A program made the position numbers and the translations under genes. This document shows positions 7,179 to 15,376 of a stretch of 64,000 bases of DNA, one piece after another. Below the pieces are notes generated by a model, which made no database searches, had not been told where the DNA came from, and saw nothing but the letters and a program-made list of their open reading frames with translations. Origin of the DNA: Woeseiaceae bacterium (GTDB lineage: Bacteria; Pseudomonadota; Gammaproteobacteria; Steroidobacterales; Woeseiaceae). Each line of letters starts with the position of its first letter. Within the stretch, counting starts at the first letter, position 1. The stretch is taken from positions 1 to 64,000 of the forward strand of contig JANQGQ010000029.1 of assembly GCA_028277185.1 (NCBI GenBank), written 5' to 3'.

Positions 7179-10009
7179 CCGGACGGTTCCAAACCGCATT
7201 CGCGATCGTCGCGACCGTCGCGTTCCTCGGCGCGTCCGCGCCCGCGGATGCGAAAAAGAAGCTCAAGACCCGTGACACGATCGAGAGTCTGGAAGGTAAG
7301 ACCGTAGAGGTCCGGCCCGGTAACGTAATCGTCAACAGTTCCGATCTGGCGCGCGACAACTACCGCGCGTTTCTGGATCTCGTTTCCAACGATCCTGCGC
7401 TGCGCGCCGAGGCAATGCGGCGTTTGGGCGATCTGGAGCTCGAGGCGCTGGAAGCAGAGCAGCTCGGCGAAAACATCGAGGCGCTCGGTGCGGGATCGTA
7501 CGACAGCGCCGTTGAGCTGTACCGTCAGCTGCTGGCGGCGTATCCCGACTACCGCCGCAACGACACCGTGCTGTATCAGCTGGCCCGGGGCTATGAGATT
7601 AGCGGTCTGACCGACGAGGCGCTCGTAACGCTCGACGAGCTCGTTCAGCGCTATCCCGAGACGCCGTTGATCGACGAGGTGCAGTTCCGCCGCGGCGAAA
7701 TGCTGTTTCTGCGCAAGGCGTACAACGATGCCGAAATCGCGTACACGGCGGTCGTCGACTACGGCGACGAGTCGCGCTTCTACGAGCAGTCGCTGTACAA
7801 GCTTGGCTGGTCCCGTTTCAAGCTGGCCTGGCACGACGACAGTCTGTCGCCGTTTTTCGAGCTGCTCGACCGCAAGCTGGAAGACGTCGAGCTGAACGAT
7901 GGCGAGGACCGCCTGGCTGGCCTGAGCCGGGCGGAGCAGGAGCTGGTCGAGGATACGTTCCGGGTGCTGTCGCTGAACTTCTCGTACATGGAAGGCGCCG
8001 ACAGCATCGACGAGTTCCTCGAGAGCCGCGGCAACCCGTCGTATAGCTATGTGATCTATCTGAATCTGGGCGATCTGTACCTGTCGAAAGAGCGTTTCGT
8101 CGACGCGGCCGAGACCTACGAGGCTTTCGTTCGCCACGATCAGCTTCATCCAAAGGCGCCGCTGCTGCAGGTCGAGGTCATCGAAGCCTATGAGCAGGGC
8201 GGTTTTCCGTCACTGGTGCTCGACGGCAAGAAGGGCTTCGTCGAACGTTACGGAATGGACGGCGAGTTTTGGGTACGCAACCCGGTAGCGGAAAACGCAT
8301 CGGTAGCGGCGCATCTGAAAGCAAACCTGTCCGATCTTGCCGAGTACTACCACGCTCAGGCGCAGACCGGCGGCGACCGTTCCGACTACCAGGAAGCCGC
8401 GCAGTGGTACCGCAAGTATCTGGCTTACTTCCCCGACGAGCCCGGCAGCGCCAACACGAACTTCCTGCTGGCCGAGATACTGTTCGAAAGTGAGGACTAC
8501 CTTGCGGCGACCGACGAGTACGAACGAACGGCCTATGCGTACCCTCTGCACGAGCGCTCCGCCGAGGCCGGCTACGCGGCGCTGCTTGCATACGCGGAGC
8601 ACGAGAAGACCTTCGAGGACGACGCCGCGCGGCAAGCGTGGCACCAGAAGTACCTCGACAGCGGCCTGAGGTTCGCGAACACGTACCCCGAACATCCGGA
8701 GTCCGGCGCCGTTCTGACGACGGTCGCCGAGGAGCTCTTCGCCGACAGTCAGTTCGACCTCGCCATCGCTGTCGGTCAGGCAGTCGTCGGGAAGCTGCCG
8801 CCGGTCGATCCGCCGCTGATGCGCACGGCCTGGACCGTGATCGCGCACTCGCATTTCGATCTGAACAACTTCGCGGACGCCGAGCAGGCTTACTACCAGC
8901 TGCGGACGTTCACGCCGCCGGACGATCTCGCGGCGAATCAGGACATCAAGGACCGGATCGCGTCGTCCATCTACAAGCTCGGTGAGCAGGCGCGCGACGC
9001 GGGCGATCTGGAGACGGCCGTCACGCACTTCACCCGGCTCGGGCAGGCCGTACCGGACTCCGACATACGGGCGACCGCGGAGTACGACGCGGCCGCGGCG
9101 CTGATCAACCTCAGCGCCTGGGACCGGGCATCGACGGTTCTGGAACGGTTCCGCGTGGACTATCCGGATAGCGAGTACGCCGACGACATAGCGCAGAAGC
9201 TGGCCGTTACCTACATGGAGTCAGGAAACTCCGTGAAGGCGGCGGGCGAATTCGAACGTATTGCGGATGACCCCGCCACGGGTGACGACGTGCGCCGCGA
9301 GGCGCTATGGAAGGCGGCCGAGCTGTACAAGACCAGCGCAAGCGTCAGCAGCGAAGAGCGCGTGCTGGACCGGATCGTGAGGCAGTATCCAAGGCCCGTT
9401 GCCGAGTCGATCGAAGCGCGTTACCGGCTGCTGGAAATTGCCGAGGCCGGCAACGACTACCAGACGCGCATGGCGCGGCTCGAGGAGATCGTCGCGGCGG
9501 ATGCCGCCGCGGGCGCGGAGCGTTCCGATCGGACGCGCTATCTGGCCGCGAGAGCCTCGGTGGAGCTTGCCGACCCCATCCGTCAGCAGTTCGAGGTATT
9601 CAAGTTGCGGCAGCCCCTGGCCGACAGCATGAAGGTCAAGCGTGGCCTGATGCAGGACACGATCGACGCCTACACCCGCGCGGCCGACTACGGCGTTGCC
9701 GAAGTCACGACGGCCGCTACGTTCCGGCTGGCGCAGGTCTACGAAGTGTTTGCCGCCGACCTGATGGCGTCGGAACGGCCGTCGAACCTCGACGCCGCCG
9801 CGCTGGAACAGTACGAACTGCTGCTCGAGGAGCAGGTGTTCCCGATCGAGGAGAAGGCCATCGAACTGTACAAGGTGAACGCCGATCGCGCGGCCGACGG
9901 GGTTTACGACGAGTGGGTTCAACAGAGCTTCGATCGGCTGGCGGGACTGATGCCCGCGCGGTACGCGAAAGTGGAGCGCAGCGAAAATGTCGTTACGACG
10001 CTTTATTGA
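7175..10009 (+). CDS. very large exported TPR protein
   Basis: A 944-residue protein with a signal peptide (about residues 1-25, ending PADAKK) and many TPR-like helical hairpins through its whole length, including blocks with the pattern W..A...F..FL..YP.S. The clearest ones are near residues 100-180, 400-480 and 640-700. It is coupled to the preceding TPR gene by an ATGA overlap and its end overlaps the next TPR gene by 23 bases. Such long TPR proteins are a hallmark of the Agl/Glt-like gene clusters; here it probably forms the periplasmic scaffold. No enzymatic domain is seen. Confidence 0.83.
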   Translation: MTGRFQTAFAIVATVAFLGASAPADAKKKLKTRDTIESLEGKTVEVRPGNVIVNSSDLARDNYRAFLDLVSNDPALRAEAMRRLGDLELEALEAEQLGENIEALGAGSYDSAVELYRQLLAAYPDYRRNDTVLYQLARGYEISGLTDEALVTLDELVQRYPETPLIDEVQFRRGEMLFLRKAYNDAEIAYTAVVDYGDESRFYEQSLYKLGWSRFKLAWHDDSLSPFFELLDRKLEDVELNDGEDRLAGLSRAEQELVEDTFRVLSLNFSYMEGADSIDEFLESRGNPSYSYVIYLNLGDLYLSKERFVDAAETYEAFVRHDQLHPKAPLLQVEVIEAYEQGGFPSLVLDGKKGFVERYGMDGEFWVRNPVAENASVAAHLKANLSDLAEYYHAQAQTGGDRSDYQEAAQWYRKYLAYFPDEPGSANTNFLLAEILFESEDYLAATDEYERTAYAYPLHERSAEAGYAALLAYAEHEKTFEDDAARQAWHQKYLDSGLRFANTYPEHPESGAVLTTVAEELFADSQFDLAIAVGQAVVGKLPPVDPPLMRTAWTVIAHSHFDLNNFADAEQAYYQLRTFTPPDDLAANQDIKDRIASSIYKLGEQARDAGDLETAVTHFTRLGQAVPDSDIRATAEYDAAAALINLSAWDRASTVLERFRVDYPDSEYADDIAQKLAVTYMESGNSVKAAGEFERIADDPATGDDVRREALWKAAELYKTSASVSSEERVLDRIVRQYPRPVAESIEARYRLLEIAEAGNDYQTRMARLEEIVAADAAAGAERSDRTRYLAARASVELADPIRQQFEVFKLRQPLADSMKVKRGLMQDTIDAYTRAADYGVAEVTTAATFRLAQVYEVFAADLMASERPSNLDAAALEQYELLLEEQVFPIEEKAIELYKVNADRAADGVYDEWVQQSFDRLAGLMPARYAKVERSENVVTTLY

Positions 10010-10667
10010 TGCAGCGGCGAAGCTGACCGGCGATCGGGCCGCTCTGGCGCTGGCCGCGGCAGGCGTCGCCCTCGTCCTTGGCGGCTGCGCTTCCGGCGGC
10101 GGCAAACCGAACGCGAGAGCGGACGGTGTGCCCGCGGGCGTGGAGAACGCCAGCTTCGGGGGGGAAGTGCCGCCCGAGGCGCAGACGCTCTACGAGCAGG
10201 CCGTCGCGGTCATGGCGGCGGGCGATCTGGTCGACGCCGAACTCAGGTTCAAGGAGTTCCTGCTGCAGTACCCGGGTTATCCGGGCGCCTGGGTGAATCT
10301 GGCGATCATCCACCGCGAGAACGGCGACGACGACCAGGCGCGGAACGACGTCGAGCGGGCGCTGGCGATCGACCCGAATCACCCGGTCGCACTGAATCAG
10401 CAGGGCCTTCTGCTTCGCAAAAACGGGAATTTCCTCGAAGCGGAGGCCGCATATTTGAAGGCCGTCACAGCGAGTCCTGAGTACGCGTTGGCACACTACA
10501 ACCTCGGCGTGCTCAACGAGCTGTATCTGCGGCGGCTGGATGCGGCATTGCAGCATTTCGAGATCTACCAGTCGCTGGTCGGCGAGGACAAGCAGGTCGA
10601 GAAGTGGATTACGGATCTCAGACGCCGGGTCGCTGCCAACCAGCGTACGGCGAACGTCGCGGAATAG
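9987..10667 (+). CDS. TPR lipoprotein
   Basis: A 226-residue predicted lipoprotein: signal sequence with the lipobox LGGC (Cys at about residue 34), a Gly/Ser linker, then three to four canonical TPR units between residues 65 and 195 (AWVNLAIIHRENGDDDQARN is a typical helix pair). The start ATG lies inside the end of the previous gene, a 23-base overlap, consistent with translational coupling. It would tether the TPR scaffold to a membrane, most likely the outer membrane because the residue after the lipobox Cys is Ala rather than Asp. Confidence 0.85.
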   Translation: MSLRRFIDAAAKLTGDRAALALAAAGVALVLGGCASGGGKPNARADGVPAGVENASFGGEVPPEAQTLYEQAVAVMAAGDLVDAELRFKEFLLQYPGYPGAWVNLAIIHRENGDDDQARNDVERALAIDPNHPVALNQQGLLLRKNGNFLEAEAAYLKAVTASPEYALAHYNLGVLNELYLRRLDAALQHFEIYQSLVGEDKQVEKWITDLRRRVAANQRTANVAE

Positions 10668-10678
10668 GTGGCGAGGCA

Positions 10679-11155
10679 ATGAGGATTACGGGCAACGGAC
10701 TTACGCGCATCTTCGGCTCCGGGCTCCTGCTGGCGGTCTCGCTGGTGGCGACCGGTGCCGCGTCGGCGCAGGATCCGGGCGACCTCGACGACTTCGAACC
10801 CGCCGTCGACACGTCGGCCGTCCAGGCGGCGCCGGCGGACGAGGAAGAACCGGCCGTCGACACGTCCGCCGCGGACGCCGCCGAACCGGCGGTTGCGATG
10901 GCCAGCGACGTTACGCGCCGCAGCACCGCAAGCGGCGTCATGGACGAGATCGAACTGGGCCGTACCGAGATTACCGGCAACCAGGAGTTGCCGAAGGTGC
11001 TGTACATCGTGCCGTGGCAGAAAGCGGACCCCGGGGACCTGACGGGCCGCCCGGTCAACACGCTGCTCGACGAAGTATTGGCGCCGTTGAACCGCGATGA
11101 ATTCGTTCGTCAGGTCGACTACTACCAGGACCTGTACGCAAAGCCGGAAGAGTGA
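10679..11155 (+). CDS. small exported protein of the TPR/TolQR operon
   Basis: A 158-residue protein with a signal peptide (cleavage near ASAQD, residue 27), then a low-complexity acidic stretch in which EPAVDTSA is duplicated, then a conserved-looking C-terminal part with ELPKVLYIVPWQK near residue 103. The ATG at 10679 is chosen over an upstream in-frame ATG at 10604 that lies inside the TPR lipoprotein gene. Family not recognised. The C-terminal segment is the part most likely to be functional. Its position directly before the ExbB gene suggests an accessory role in the motor. Confidence 0.75.
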   Translation: MRITGNGLTRIFGSGLLLAVSLVATGAASAQDPGDLDDFEPAVDTSAVQAAPADEEEPAVDTSAADAAEPAVAMASDVTRRSTASGVMDEIELGRTEITGNQELPKVLYIVPWQKADPGDLTGRPVNTLLDEVLAPLNRDEFVRQVDYYQDLYAKPEE

Positions 11156-11203
11156 GATCCGGAAGAAGACACCACCCGAATCGGTGATCAGAGGAGCAAA
11201 CCA

Positions 11204-11845
11204 GTGAGTACCGTAATCAACTTTTTCCAGCAGGGCGGGCCGTTCATGTACCCGATCCTGATCGTCTTCGCCCTGGGCGTGGCGATAGCCGTCGAGCGCT
11301 GGACCTATCTGACGATGTCAGGCGCCGCGAACCGCGCGCTGTGGAAGAAAATCGTGCCGTTCCTGAAGGCTGGCAACTTCCAGGAAGCCGCATCGCACAC
11401 GTCGAAGTCCCGGGCCGCCATCGGCTCGATTCTGACCTATGGCCTGTACCGCGTTAAGTCGGCCCGGCGCCGCGACGACATCGAAAAAGCGATGGAAGAG
11501 AGCCTCATGGAGGTGCTGCCGCGGCTCGAGAAGCGCACGCACTACCTGGCGACCCTCGCCAATGTCGCGACCCTGCTCGGCCTGTTGGGCACGATCATCG
11601 GCCTGATCCGCGCATTCACCGCGGTCTCCAACGCGAACCCGGCCGAGAAAGCCGACATGCTCTCGGCCAGTATCTCGGTGGCCATGAACACGACGGCCTT
11701 CGGTCTGATGGTGGCGATTCCCCTGTTGCTGATTCACGCGCTTCTGCAGACGAAGACGAATCAGCTCGTGGACAGCCTCGAGATGGCCAGCGTCAAGTTC
11801 TTAAACGCCGTCACCGAGCGGCAGCTCAAGAGCGCCGGAGCGTAA
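11204..11845 (+). CDS. MotA/TolQ/ExbB family proton channel subunit
   Basis: A 213-residue inner-membrane protein with three membrane segments: about residues 13-35, 122-142 and 163-185, with the large cytoplasmic loop between the first two, as in TolQ/ExbB. The motif LLGLLGTIIGLIRAF and the following MNTTAFGLMVAIPLLL segment are typical of the proton-conducting part. GTG start with GAGGAG 7 bases upstream. Followed directly by two ExbD/TolR genes and a TonB-like gene, it should form the stator of a proton-motive-force driven envelope machine, like AglR of the Agl/Glt system. Confidence 0.93.
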   Translation: MSTVINFFQQGGPFMYPILIVFALGVAIAVERWTYLTMSGAANRALWKKIVPFLKAGNFQEAASHTSKSRAAIGSILTYGLYRVKSARRRDDIEKAMEESLMEVLPRLEKRTHYLATLANVATLLGLLGTIIGLIRAFTAVSNANPAEKADMLSASISVAMNTTAFGLMVAIPLLLIHALLQTKTNQLVDSLEMASVKFLNAVTERQLKSAGA

Positions 11846-11848
11846 GCC

Positions 11849-12364
11849 ATGATTCGTAGCCGCCGGGGCGGCCGCCGCGGAAACCGCGAAACGGCCGAAC
11901 TCAATATCACGGCGTTCATGAACCTGATGGTGATTCTGGTTCCGTTCCTGCTGATCACCGCGGTGTTCTCGCGATTGGCGATTCTCGAACTGAATCTGCC
12001 TGGCTCCTCGACCGAGCCCGCGGATCCGCAGGACCAGACCTTCCAGCTCGAAGTGACCGTGCGCAAAGACCGGCTCGAGGTGGGCGATCGCAATCAGGGT
12101 CTTCTGGGAACCTATGAGAACCTCCCCGACGGCTACGACTACGATGCTCTGAGCACCAAGCTCCACGAGATCAAAGAGCGCTATCCACAGAAGACGGATG
12201 CGTCGATCCTGCTGGAAGCGGACATCGCCTACGACACGCTCGTGCAGGTCTACGATCGGGTTGCCGTTCGCGAAGCGGTCGAAGATGACGCGATCAAACG
12301 CTACGACCTGTTCCCGGTCATCTCGATTGGCGATGCGCCGGTGAACGACGAGGGAGGTGCCTGA
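11849..12364 (+). CDS. ExbD/TolR family protein lacking the proton-relay Asp
   Basis: A 171-residue ExbD/TolR-type protein: short basic cytoplasmic N-terminus, one membrane helix (about residues 24-46) and a periplasmic domain. In most family members the start of the helix carries an essential Asp (TPLID); here the aligned stretch is TAFMNLM with Asn25. Three bases after the ExbB gene. The partner encoded next keeps the Asp, so the two may form a heteromeric stator in which only one subunit relays protons. Function is inferred from family and neighbours. Confidence 0.9.
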   Translation: MIRSRRGGRRGNRETAELNITAFMNLMVILVPFLLITAVFSRLAILELNLPGSSTEPADPQDQTFQLEVTVRKDRLEVGDRNQGLLGTYENLPDGYDYDALSTKLHEIKERYPQKTDASILLEADIAYDTLVQVYDRVAVREAVEDDAIKRYDLFPVISIGDAPVNDEGGA

Positions 12365-12366
12365 CC

Positions 12367-12897
12367 ATGGTCAAATCCGGCCGCGCGAAACGCATGGAGA
12401 AACACCATAAGCGGAACAAGAGTTCGGGCACGCTGAATCTCGTCTCGCTCATGGACATCTTCACGATCCTCGTCTTCTTCCTGCTGGTCAACTCCTCCGA
12501 CGTCGAGGTGCTGCCGAATGCGAAGGACATTCAGCTGCCCGAATCCATCGCCGAGGAAAAGGCCAAGGAGACGGTCGTCATCCTGATCGGCGACGAGGAC
12601 ATCATCGTTCAGGGAACGCCGGTCGCGAAGGTCGCGGACGTCATGGCGCAGCAGGGGAACGACATTCCGGAGCTGCGCGAAGCGCTCAAGTCGCAGAACG
12701 ACCGGGTCCTGAGACGCGAGGCGCAGCAGGATATTGCCGGCCGCGAAGTCACGATCATGGGCGACAAGGACATTCCGTACCGGCTGCTGAAGAAGGTCAT
12801 GGCGACCTGTTCGGCGTCGGAGTACGGACAGATTTCTCTGGCGGTCCTGCAGAAGAGCTCCGAGCAGCTCGACGACCTGCAGGCGGCAGCTCGCTAG
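12367..12897 (+). CDS. ExbD/TolR family protein with proton-relay Asp
   Basis: A 176-residue ExbD/TolR-type protein: Lys/Arg-rich cytoplasmic N-terminus, single membrane helix at about residues 29-47 starting SLMDIFTIL with Asp30 in the position of the essential ExbD/TolR Asp, then a periplasmic domain. The C-terminal part ends in a helix with CSASEYGQISLAVL. It starts two bases after the previous ExbD gene. Two different ExbD paralogues next to one ExbB is the arrangement of aglR-aglQ-aglS in myxobacteria. Confidence 0.92.
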   Translation: MVKSGRAKRMEKHHKRNKSSGTLNLVSLMDIFTILVFFLLVNSSDVEVLPNAKDIQLPESIAEEKAKETVVILIGDEDIIVQGTPVAKVADVMAQQGNDIPELREALKSQNDRVLRREAQQDIAGREVTIMGDKDIPYRLLKKVMATCSASEYGQISLAVLQKSSEQLDDLQAAAR

Positions 12898-12908
12898 GAG
12901 TTACGGCT

Positions 12909-13886
12909 TTGGACCTACCGTTCTATAGAGAGTATGAGTTGCCGTGGAGCGCGGACCGGGGGCAGGAGCGGAAATTCCAGCGCCTGCTCGGCGGGATCAT
13001 GCTGGCCGCGCTGGTGTTGTCGGTCGCGTGGCCGTTCCTGCCGAGTTCGGAACCGGATCCGAACGAGGCGATCGAGGTTCCCGAGCGCATCGCGCGGCTC
13101 ATGCTGCAGGAGGAGATCAAGCCGCCGCCGCCACCGCCGCCCGAGCCGGAACCCGAGGAGCCCGAGCCCGAAGAACCCGACCCGATCGAGGAGCCTGAGC
13201 CCGAGCCCGAGCTTGAGCGAGTTGTCGAAGAGACGCCGCCGCCCGAGCCGGAGCCGGTCCCCGATCAGGCCGAAATCGCGCGCGAGCAGGCGCAGGCGGC
13301 CCTGATGCCGTTCGCCGAAGACCTGGCCAGCCTGGTCGACCAGGATCTGGTCGAGACCATGGCCGACGATCGTCCCCTCACCGGAGCGGTAGGCGAGGCC
13401 GAGCGCAACGAGCGGTCGATGATTACGTCGTCGGTAGGCGCCGCGTCGGCCGGCATCAATACGGCGAACATGAGCCGCAATACCGGCGGCACCGGCATCG
13501 CGGCGCGCAGAACGACGCGCGTGGAAAGCGACGTGGCGAACGTCGCCCGTCAGCAGGCGGCCGGCGGTGCCCGCCGTACCGGCGAAAGCAACAAGGGTTC
13601 GCGGTCGCGCGAGGAAATCGAGCTCGTTTTCGACAAGAACAAGGGTGCGATTTTCGCGCTCTACAATCGTGCGCTGCGCCGCGATCCGTCGCTCGAAGGC
13701 AAGCTCGTGCTGCGCCTGACGATCGCGCCGAGCGGCGAGGTCACTTTCTGCGAGATCGTGTCGAGCGAACTCGGCGATCCGGAACTGGAAGAGAAGCTCA
13801 TGCAGCGCGTCAAGTTGTTCCGCTTCGAAAGCCGGGACGTCGAACCGATCACGACGACCAAGCCGATCGACTTCTTCCCGGCCTGA
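12909..13886 (+). CDS. TonB-like energy transducer with AgmX/PglI-type C-terminal domain
   Basis: A 325-residue protein: short cytoplasmic N-terminus, one membrane helix (about residues 28-46), a Pro/Glu repeat stalk (residues 70-120) that could span the periplasm, a low-complexity linker, and a C-terminal alpha/beta domain (residues 230-325, with LEGKLVLRLTIAPSGEVTF) of the TonB/AgmX type. TTG start with TAGGAG 6 bases upstream; 11 bases after the second ExbD gene. It would couple the ExbB/ExbD motor to periplasmic or outer-membrane partners. It is the last gene of the operon and resembles GltG/GltJ of the gliding machine. Confidence 0.88.
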   Translation: MDLPFYREYELPWSADRGQERKFQRLLGGIMLAALVLSVAWPFLPSSEPDPNEAIEVPERIARLMLQEEIKPPPPPPPEPEPEEPEPEEPDPIEEPEPEPELERVVEETPPPEPEPVPDQAEIAREQAQAALMPFAEDLASLVDQDLVETMADDRPLTGAVGEAERNERSMITSSVGAASAGINTANMSRNTGGTGIAARRTTRVESDVANVARQQAAGGARRTGESNKGSRSREEIELVFDKNKGAIFALYNRALRRDPSLEGKLVLRLTIAPSGEVTFCEIVSSELGDPELEEKLMQRVKLFRFESRDVEPITTTKPIDFFPA

Positions 13887-13951
13887 CCGGCGCTTGAGTC
13901 CGGCCCGGCGCGCCACTATGCTTCTGGCTCCTTTTGGACCGGGAGCACATC

Positions 13952-15043
13952 GTGCGAGCTGGATTCCTGGCGCTGTCTTGCCTGCTCATTTCCGTCGCGG
14001 CGAACGCTGAGCTCAGTTTCGACGAACTCGTCGCCGAAACCGGCATTCTTACCGGCACGACGCCGGTCCGCGAAGCGCCGCGTTGGCAACCGCCGACGCG
14101 CGTGGTGCTGCGCGGGACCGAGGAGACGGTTCGCGAGCTCGCTGCCGCCGTCCCCGCACTCGAAGTCATCGCTGCGCCCACGCTGGCCGCTGCGATCGAC
14201 GCGGCCGCCGGCGCCGACGCGATCGTCGGTTACTGCAGTGCGGAACTCGTTGCCGCCGCGAAAAGGGCCAGCTGGATCCAGCTGTTCAGCGCCGGGGCCG
14301 AGAATTGCGTTGCGCTGAAGCCGGTAGCGGGGGGCGACATCGTGCTGACCAACATGCAGAAGATGTCGGCGCCGGTGATCGGCGAACACGCCATGGCGAT
14401 GGTCCTGAGTCTGAGCCGTGGCCTCACCCGGTTTGCGAAGCTCATGCCTTCGGGGACCTGGGACCGCAGCGTGGCCGGATCGGCGAACGTGATGCCGGTC
14501 GTCGATCGAACGCTGCTGGTTGTCGGTCTGGGCGGTATCGGGCGCGAGGTGGCGAAGCGTGCGCACGCGCTGGGCATGCGCGTCGTCGCTACCCGCAACA
14601 GTTCGCGGGAAGGTCCCGACTATGTGGACTACGTGGGATTGTCCGATGAGTTGCACGAGCTTGCCGCGACGGCGGACGTCATCGTGAATGCGCTGCCGCT
14701 GACGCCCGCGACGGAGGGATTGCTCGACGAGGCCTTCTTCGCGGCCGTAAAACCCGGTGCTCTGTACGTTTCGGTCGGGCGCGGCAAGACAACGGTCAGC
14801 AGCGCGCTGGTCGCGGCGCTCGAAAGCGGCCAGATCGGCGGCGCCGGGCTCGACGTGACCGACCCCGAGCCGCTGCCCGGGGACCATCCTCTCTGGCAGT
14901 TCGACAACGTGCTGATAACACCGCATATGTCCGGTTACGGCGGCGGGACCGAGCGGCATCGCCTGCTCATTCGGGAAAACCTCGAACGCTTCGCGCGCGG
15001 TGACGCGCTGTACAACGTCGTTGAGCCGACTCGCGGCTACTAG
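13952..15043 (+). CDS. D-isomer specific 2-hydroxyacid dehydrogenase with an export signal
   Basis: A 363-residue NAD(P)-dependent 2-hydroxyacid dehydrogenase. The Rossmann motif GLGGIGREVAKRA is intact, and the catalytic Arg (VGRGKTT), Glu (DPEPLPGDHP) and His (ITPHMSGYG) are present. Unusually, the protein starts with a hydrophobic signal peptide ending ANAELS (residue 23). GTG at 13952 is preferred because GGGAG lies 6 bases upstream; an upstream TTG adds six residues and keeps the signal. Substrate unknown. A cofactor-dependent dehydrogenase in the periplasm would be odd, so the signal could also be an uncleaved anchor. Confidence 0.85.
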   Translation: MRAGFLALSCLLISVAANAELSFDELVAETGILTGTTPVREAPRWQPPTRVVLRGTEETVRELAAAVPALEVIAAPTLAAAIDAAAGADAIVGYCSAELVAAAKRASWIQLFSAGAENCVALKPVAGGDIVLTNMQKMSAPVIGEHAMAMVLSLSRGLTRFAKLMPSGTWDRSVAGSANVMPVVDRTLLVVGLGGIGREVAKRAHALGMRVVATRNSSREGPDYVDYVGLSDELHELAATADVIVNALPLTPATEGLLDEAFFAAVKPGALYVSVGRGKTTVSSALVAALESGQIGGAGLDVTDPEPLPGDHPLWQFDNVLITPHMSGYGGGTERHRLLIRENLERFARGDALYNVVEPTRGY

Positions 15044-15080
15044 CGCGGCTACTAGCGCGGCTACTGACCGCGGCTACCGA
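15032..15080. repeat. 12-base tandem repeat across a stop codon
   Basis: Unit CGCGGCTACTAG, two perfect copies (15032-15043, 15044-15055), one with TGA in place of TAG (15056-15067), and a degenerate 13-base copy. In the reading frame of the dehydrogenase each unit reads Arg-Gly-Tyr-stop, so the gene ends in the first copy and two more in-frame stops follow. It looks like local slippage duplication of the gene end. Confidence 0.8.
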
Positions 15081-15095
15081 CGCGATTACAAACGT

Positions 15096-15332
15096 CTACC
15101 AACGGCAGCGCCGGTAGCGCTCCCGCTTCAGCTCGCGAAGACGCGCACTCAGACGCGTGCCCTGTGCGGCCGTGTACGGCTGGCGCATTCGTGCCTCGAT
15201 CTTGCGGATTTTCCCGGCCAGCTCGCGGCAGTGCGCATCGCGGTTTTTGTCCGCCAGCGCGTTGTCGGAGAGCGTTGCGGTGACCGCTACGAGAGCGGCG
15301 GTGACGAGAGCGATGCTGAAGAAGCGTTCCAT
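15096..15332 (-). CDS. small exported basic protein
   Basis: A 78-residue protein: signal peptide (residues 1-26, ending DNALADK), then a short helical, Arg/Lys-rich mature part with two cysteines (one after DAH, one in the terminal YRRCRW). The ATG at 15332 is preferred over a longer in-frame start because it places the signal peptide at the N-terminus. It is divergent from the glycosylase gene. No family recognised; codon use is like the neighbours, and export is the only property that can be inferred. Confidence 0.6.
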   Translation of the reverse strand: MERFFSIALVTAALVAVTATLSDNALADKNRDAHCRELAGKIRKIEARMRQPYTAAQGTRLSARLRELKRERYRRCRW

Positions 15333-15376
15333 GGCATAGTTGTCGCCGATTCGAGGGTCCCCAGCCAGCCGAGAAA

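Noticed and set aside
13120..13270. Microsatellite or CRISPR-like array
   Set aside because: The repetition is of Pro/Glu codons in the periplasmic stalk of the TonB-like protein and has no spacers or constant repeat unit.
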